9,208 nt of DNA, taken from assembly GCA_022361095.1 (NCBI GenBank), contig JAKSBO010000901.1, positions 1 to 9,208 of the forward strand, given 5' to 3'. The DNA is from Desulfobacterales bacterium. GTDB lineage: Bacteria > Desulfobacterota > Desulfobacteria > Desulfobacterales > Desulfobacteraceae. Below are positions 7,461 to 9,208 of the stretch, one piece after another. A program made the translations under genes and the position numbers. The notes under the pieces were generated by a model that ran no database searches, was not told the DNA's origin, and was given only the letters and a program-made list of their open reading frames with translations. Each line of letters begins with the position of its first letter. Position 1 is the stretch's first letter.

Positions 7461-7583
7461 GTTTGAACGCAAAGGCACCCATCTGCGGCGGTGCAGCAAA
7501 ATTTGCAGTCCTCACAACCTTTCGGGTTGCTCCGGTTACAAATTTCCCTGCGCCTTGCATCTGGGGCAACTTTTCGTCCAAAC
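7461..7583. repeat. 123-bp imperfect palindrome, REP/MITE-like noncoding element
   Basis: Two 59-bp arms (7461-7519 and 7525-7583) face each other across a 5-base loop (TTTCG). The outer ends (GTTTGAACG against CGTCCAAAC, with AAAG/CTTT), a middle block around AAATTTG/CAAATTT, and the apex CAACC/GGTTG match well, with a poorly matched stretch near 7481-7489. Overall a little over half of the arm positions pair. The element is GC-rich compared with the AT-rich flanks and has no long open frame. Its shape is that of a short non-autonomous palindromic repeat; as RNA it could also form a long hairpin in the cvpA leader. Copy number in the genome cannot be judged from one window. Confidence 0.55.
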
Positions 7584-7605
7584 AGGGGTTCCCATTCAAA
7601 CAATA

Positions 7606-7621
7606 ATTATGAATTCATAAT
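7606..7621. promoter_or_regulatory. Perfect 16-bp palindrome, possible operator
   Basis: ATTATGAATTCATAAT is a perfect dyad centred on an EcoRI-like GAATTC, 15 bases before the cvpA ATG. It contains CATAAT, a possible -10 box, with TTCAAA 15 bases upstream as a weak -35. The position would suit a dimeric repressor controlling cvpA-mazG, but AT-rich palindromes of this size also arise by chance. Confidence 0.35.
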
Positions 7622-7627
7622 CATTAT

Positions 7628-7635
7628 AAGGAAAG
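7628..7635 (+). promoter_or_regulatory. Ribosome binding site of cvpA
   Basis: AAGGAAAG lies immediately before the ATG at 7637 and supports that start. The AGGA core has a slightly short spacer of four bases. Confidence 0.6.
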
Positions 7636-7636
7636 T

Positions 7637-8158
7637 ATGAATTTTTTTGACCTTTGCGTATTGATCATAGTGGGGTTTTGTTTTATTCGGGGGGGCTTTA
7701 AAGGCCTGGTCCGGGAGATATCCGGTATCGTGGGCGTTGTGGCCGGTTTTTACGGGGCCAATACCTATTACCCCCAGTTGATCCCCTATATTGACCCATG
7801 GATGTCATCGCCGCAGATTCAAAAACTTGTCTGTTTTTTTGTATTATTCTGTCTGATTCTCATCGCTGTGGGCATCGTTGCAGCTTTGATTCACAAATTG
7901 CTGAATATCGTATTTCTAGGCTGGGTGAACAGAACATTCGGTGTGATTTTCGGGGCTGCCAAAGGCATTCTTATCACAACCGTTATCTTTATAATCATTA
8001 CAAGTTTCGCTCCCAACGGAAGTCACCATATGGCCGCGTCCCAAACCGCACCTTACCTTGCCCGGGTTGCCGATGCCCTGACCCTGTTTATTTCCCGGAA
8101 CATCAAAATGGATTTCACTAAAGAGTTGGAAGGATTGAAAAAAACGTGGAAACAATAG
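7637..8158 (+). CDS. cvpA: CvpA family inner-membrane protein
   Basis: This is a 173-residue polytopic membrane protein of normal CvpA length. Hydrophobic segments lie at about 4-18, 29-46, 63-88 and 103-124. Family signatures are visible: the N-terminal FDLCVLIIV followed by RGGFKGLVREI (R18 to I28), and the GWVNRTFGVIFGAAKG block (95-110) before the last membrane helix. The C-terminal 45 residues are soluble and partly charged. E. coli CvpA is needed for colicin V production and has been linked to envelope stress; the molecular function of the family is unknown. It is the first gene of the rightward pair, and its stop codon overlaps the mazG start by 13 bp. A Shine-Dalgarno-like AAGGAAAG supports the ATG at 7637. 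Confidence 0.92.
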   Translation: MNFFDLCVLIIVGFCFIRGGFKGLVREISGIVGVVAGFYGANTYYPQLIPYIDPWMSSPQIQKLVCFFVLFCLILIAVGIVAALIHKLLNIVFLGWVNRTFGVIFGAAKGILITTVIFIIITSFAPNGSHHMAASQTAPYLARVADALTLFISRNIKMDFTKELEGLKKTWKQ

Positions 8159-8940
8159 TTCCCCTGCTTGAGATTATCCGAAGGCTTCGGGGGGAGAACG
8201 GATGTGCATGGGACCGGAAACAGACCCCGTCCACCATGTGGAAGTGTCTGGCCGAAGAGGTATATGAACTGGAAGAAGCCATTGTCAAAGATGATGAGGA
8301 CAATATTGTCGAAGAGCTTGGGGATGTCCTTTTTCAGATCCTTTTTATTATGGAAATTTATGCCGGTTCCGGCAGATTCCCCTTTGACCGGGTGGTCAAT
8401 ACCGTGGCTGAGAAAATGATTCGCCGCCATCCCCATGTTTATGCAGACAGTCAGATTACATCCGAAGATGGATTGAATAAACAATGGGAGGCGATTAAGG
8501 CCGGTGAGAAGCGTTGTGCCGGGGCATCTGAAAGACGGTCTGCCCTGGACAATGTGCCTGGCGGAATGCCTAGTTTGCTCCGGGCCCTAAAAGTTTCCAA
8601 ATCAGCTGTTAAGGCTGGATTTGAGTGGGAAAATCTGGGGCAGGTTCTGGATACGGCCGTTTCGGAGATACATGAATTTGAAGCAGCACTCTCCAAGGAC
8701 AAGGACGATGCCATGGTTGAATTTGGCGATATTCTTTTTTCCCTTGTGAATGTGGCAAGATTTGCCGGGTTTCATCCCGAAACCGCCCTTTACCGGTCCA
8801 CTTCTAAATTTGAGCAACGATTCAGATCTATGGAAGACGCCATTGTAGAAAAAGGCCTTGATTTAAAGCTGATGACTGCCGAAGAAAAGGAGACGCACTG
8901 GCAGACGGCCAAACAGGTTTGCGCACAAAAAAAGAGCTGA
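8146..8940 (+). CDS. mazG: Nucleoside triphosphate pyrophosphohydrolase MazG
   Basis: MazG hydrolyses (d)NTPs to NMP and pyrophosphate, cleaning the nucleotide pool and, in E. coli, limiting ppGpp-dependent effects. The 264-residue length equals that of E. coli MazG and both alpha-helical domains are present. The N-terminal metal motif is E37-E38-x-x-E41 with E57-x-x-D60 (EEVYELEEAI, EELGDVLFQ). The C-terminal one is E174-x-x-E177 with E192-x-x-D195 (SEIHEFEAAL, EFGDILFSLVN), where a serine (S173) stands in place of the usual first glutamate. QWEAIKAGEK (113-122) and KFEQRFRSME (221-230) are further signatures. Translation starts at GTG 8146, inside the end of cvpA, with AAGGA (8130-8134) eleven bases upstream, so the two genes are probably coupled. 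The stop is 13 bp from the convergent neighbour. Confidence 0.96.
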   Translation: METIVPLLEIIRRLRGENGCAWDRKQTPSTMWKCLAEEVYELEEAIVKDDEDNIVEELGDVLFQILFIMEIYAGSGRFPFDRVVNTVAEKMIRRHPHVYADSQITSEDGLNKQWEAIKAGEKRCAGASERRSALDNVPGGMPSLLRALKVSKSAVKAGFEWENLGQVLDTAVSEIHEFEAALSKDKDDAMVEFGDILFSLVNVARFAGFHPETALYRSTSKFEQRFRSMEDAIVEKGLDLKLMTAEEKETHWQTAKQVCAQKKS

Positions 8941-8953
8941 CGTCTATGGGGGG

Positions 8954-9208
8954 TTACAGGTAGTCTCCCCTCTGGAATTTCAAATATTCCGTTTTCGCCG
9001 TAATCGCCGTGCTGTTGGCAATATCTATGAGTTCCTGGTCATCTTCTCCAAGGGATAGTGTCTCTTCCAATAAAGATGCAGCATCTTCATTGAGCCCTTC
9101 AAGCACGGATTTAATATCCTTTAACGGGACATTGGTATTGTCAAGCAGGGATGCATAGCTTTCCAAGCTGTTCAGCAGTTTGTCCGTTTTATCCGTAACG
9201 ATGTCAGA
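8954..9208 (-). CDS. Hypothetical protein, C-terminal part only
   Basis: The leftward frame is open from the window edge (9208) to a TAA at 8954, giving 84 residues; the start lies outside. A TTG at 9166 could be read as a start, but the frame continues upstream without a stop, so it is more likely internal. The visible part is acidic and strongly helical, rich in leucine, serine and aspartate (for example LLNSLESYASLLD and DAASLLEETLSLGEDDQ), with no cysteine, no membrane segment and no motif I recognise. The protein ends in FQRGDYL. It is convergent with mazG, with only 13 bp between the stops. I cannot assign a function. Confidence 0.6.
   Translation of the reverse strand, partial: SDIVTDKTDKLLNSLESYASLLDNTNVPLKDIKSVLEGLNEDAASLLEETLSLGEDDQELIDIANSTAITAKTEYLKFQRGDYL

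Noticed and set aside
7375..7636. Small RNA or tRNA gene in the divergent spacer
   Set aside because: There is no cloverleaf or T-loop consensus, and the only structure is the imperfect palindrome, which is reported as a repeat instead.
8941..8990. Possible hairpin (GGGG...CCCC) as a terminator between mazG and the convergent gene
   Set aside because: Only about four base pairs with a loop of more than ten bases, and no T-run on either strand.

Overview
The window looks like ordinary chromosome from a mesophilic deltaproteobacterium, most likely of the Desulfobacterales (Desulfobacter/Desulfobacula-like). This is an inference from the style of the proteins: a short S1-domain paralogue with an NIVVSRRE linker, a REC-PAS protein ending in a CxxC...CxxC module, and the phoH - HD membrane protein - ybeY - pdxJ gene order. 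Base composition is moderate and codon use looks even along the window. I see no integrase, transposase, phage gene, CRISPR array, tRNA or rRNA.

Layout. Bases 1-930 (+) hold the 3' part of an S1-domain RNA-binding protein, followed 29 bp later by a Cof-type HAD phosphatase (960-1805, +). The phosphatase ends convergently, overlapping by 9 bp the tail of a leftward REC-PAS-CxxC regulator (2804-1797, -). That regulator has its own strong-looking promoter directly behind pdxJ. Leftward from 7374 to 2908 runs a tight cluster: phoH (PhoH-type ATPase), pgpH (7TM-HD phosphohydrolase), ybeY (rRNA-maturation endoribonuclease) and pdxJ (pyridoxine 5'-phosphate synthase). phoH and pgpH overlap by 17 bp; pgpH and ybeY overlap by an unusual 104 bp. 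A 262-bp divergent spacer (7375-7636) contains a 123-bp imperfect palindrome and a perfect 16-bp palindrome. Rightward from it lie cvpA (7637-8158) and mazG (8146-8940), overlapping by 13 bp. The window ends in the C-terminal part of an unrecognised leftward gene (9208-8954).

How the genes fit together. phoH, pgpH and ybeY form a widely conserved RNA-quality/second-messenger neighbourhood. PhoH and YbeY are linked to RNA metabolism and 16S rRNA maturation, and PgpH-type HD proteins degrade c-di-AMP in the bacteria where they have been tested. pdxJ adds vitamin B6 synthesis. cvpA and mazG make a small two-gene unit (membrane protein plus NTP sanitation).

The window is mainly housekeeping, and I do not see a clear new defence or biosynthetic system. 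The points most worth a second look are the 123-bp palindrome between phoH and cvpA, the pgpH tail that overprints the start of ybeY through a 12-bp tandem repeat, and the kinase-less REC-PAS regulator with a putative metal-binding C-terminus.
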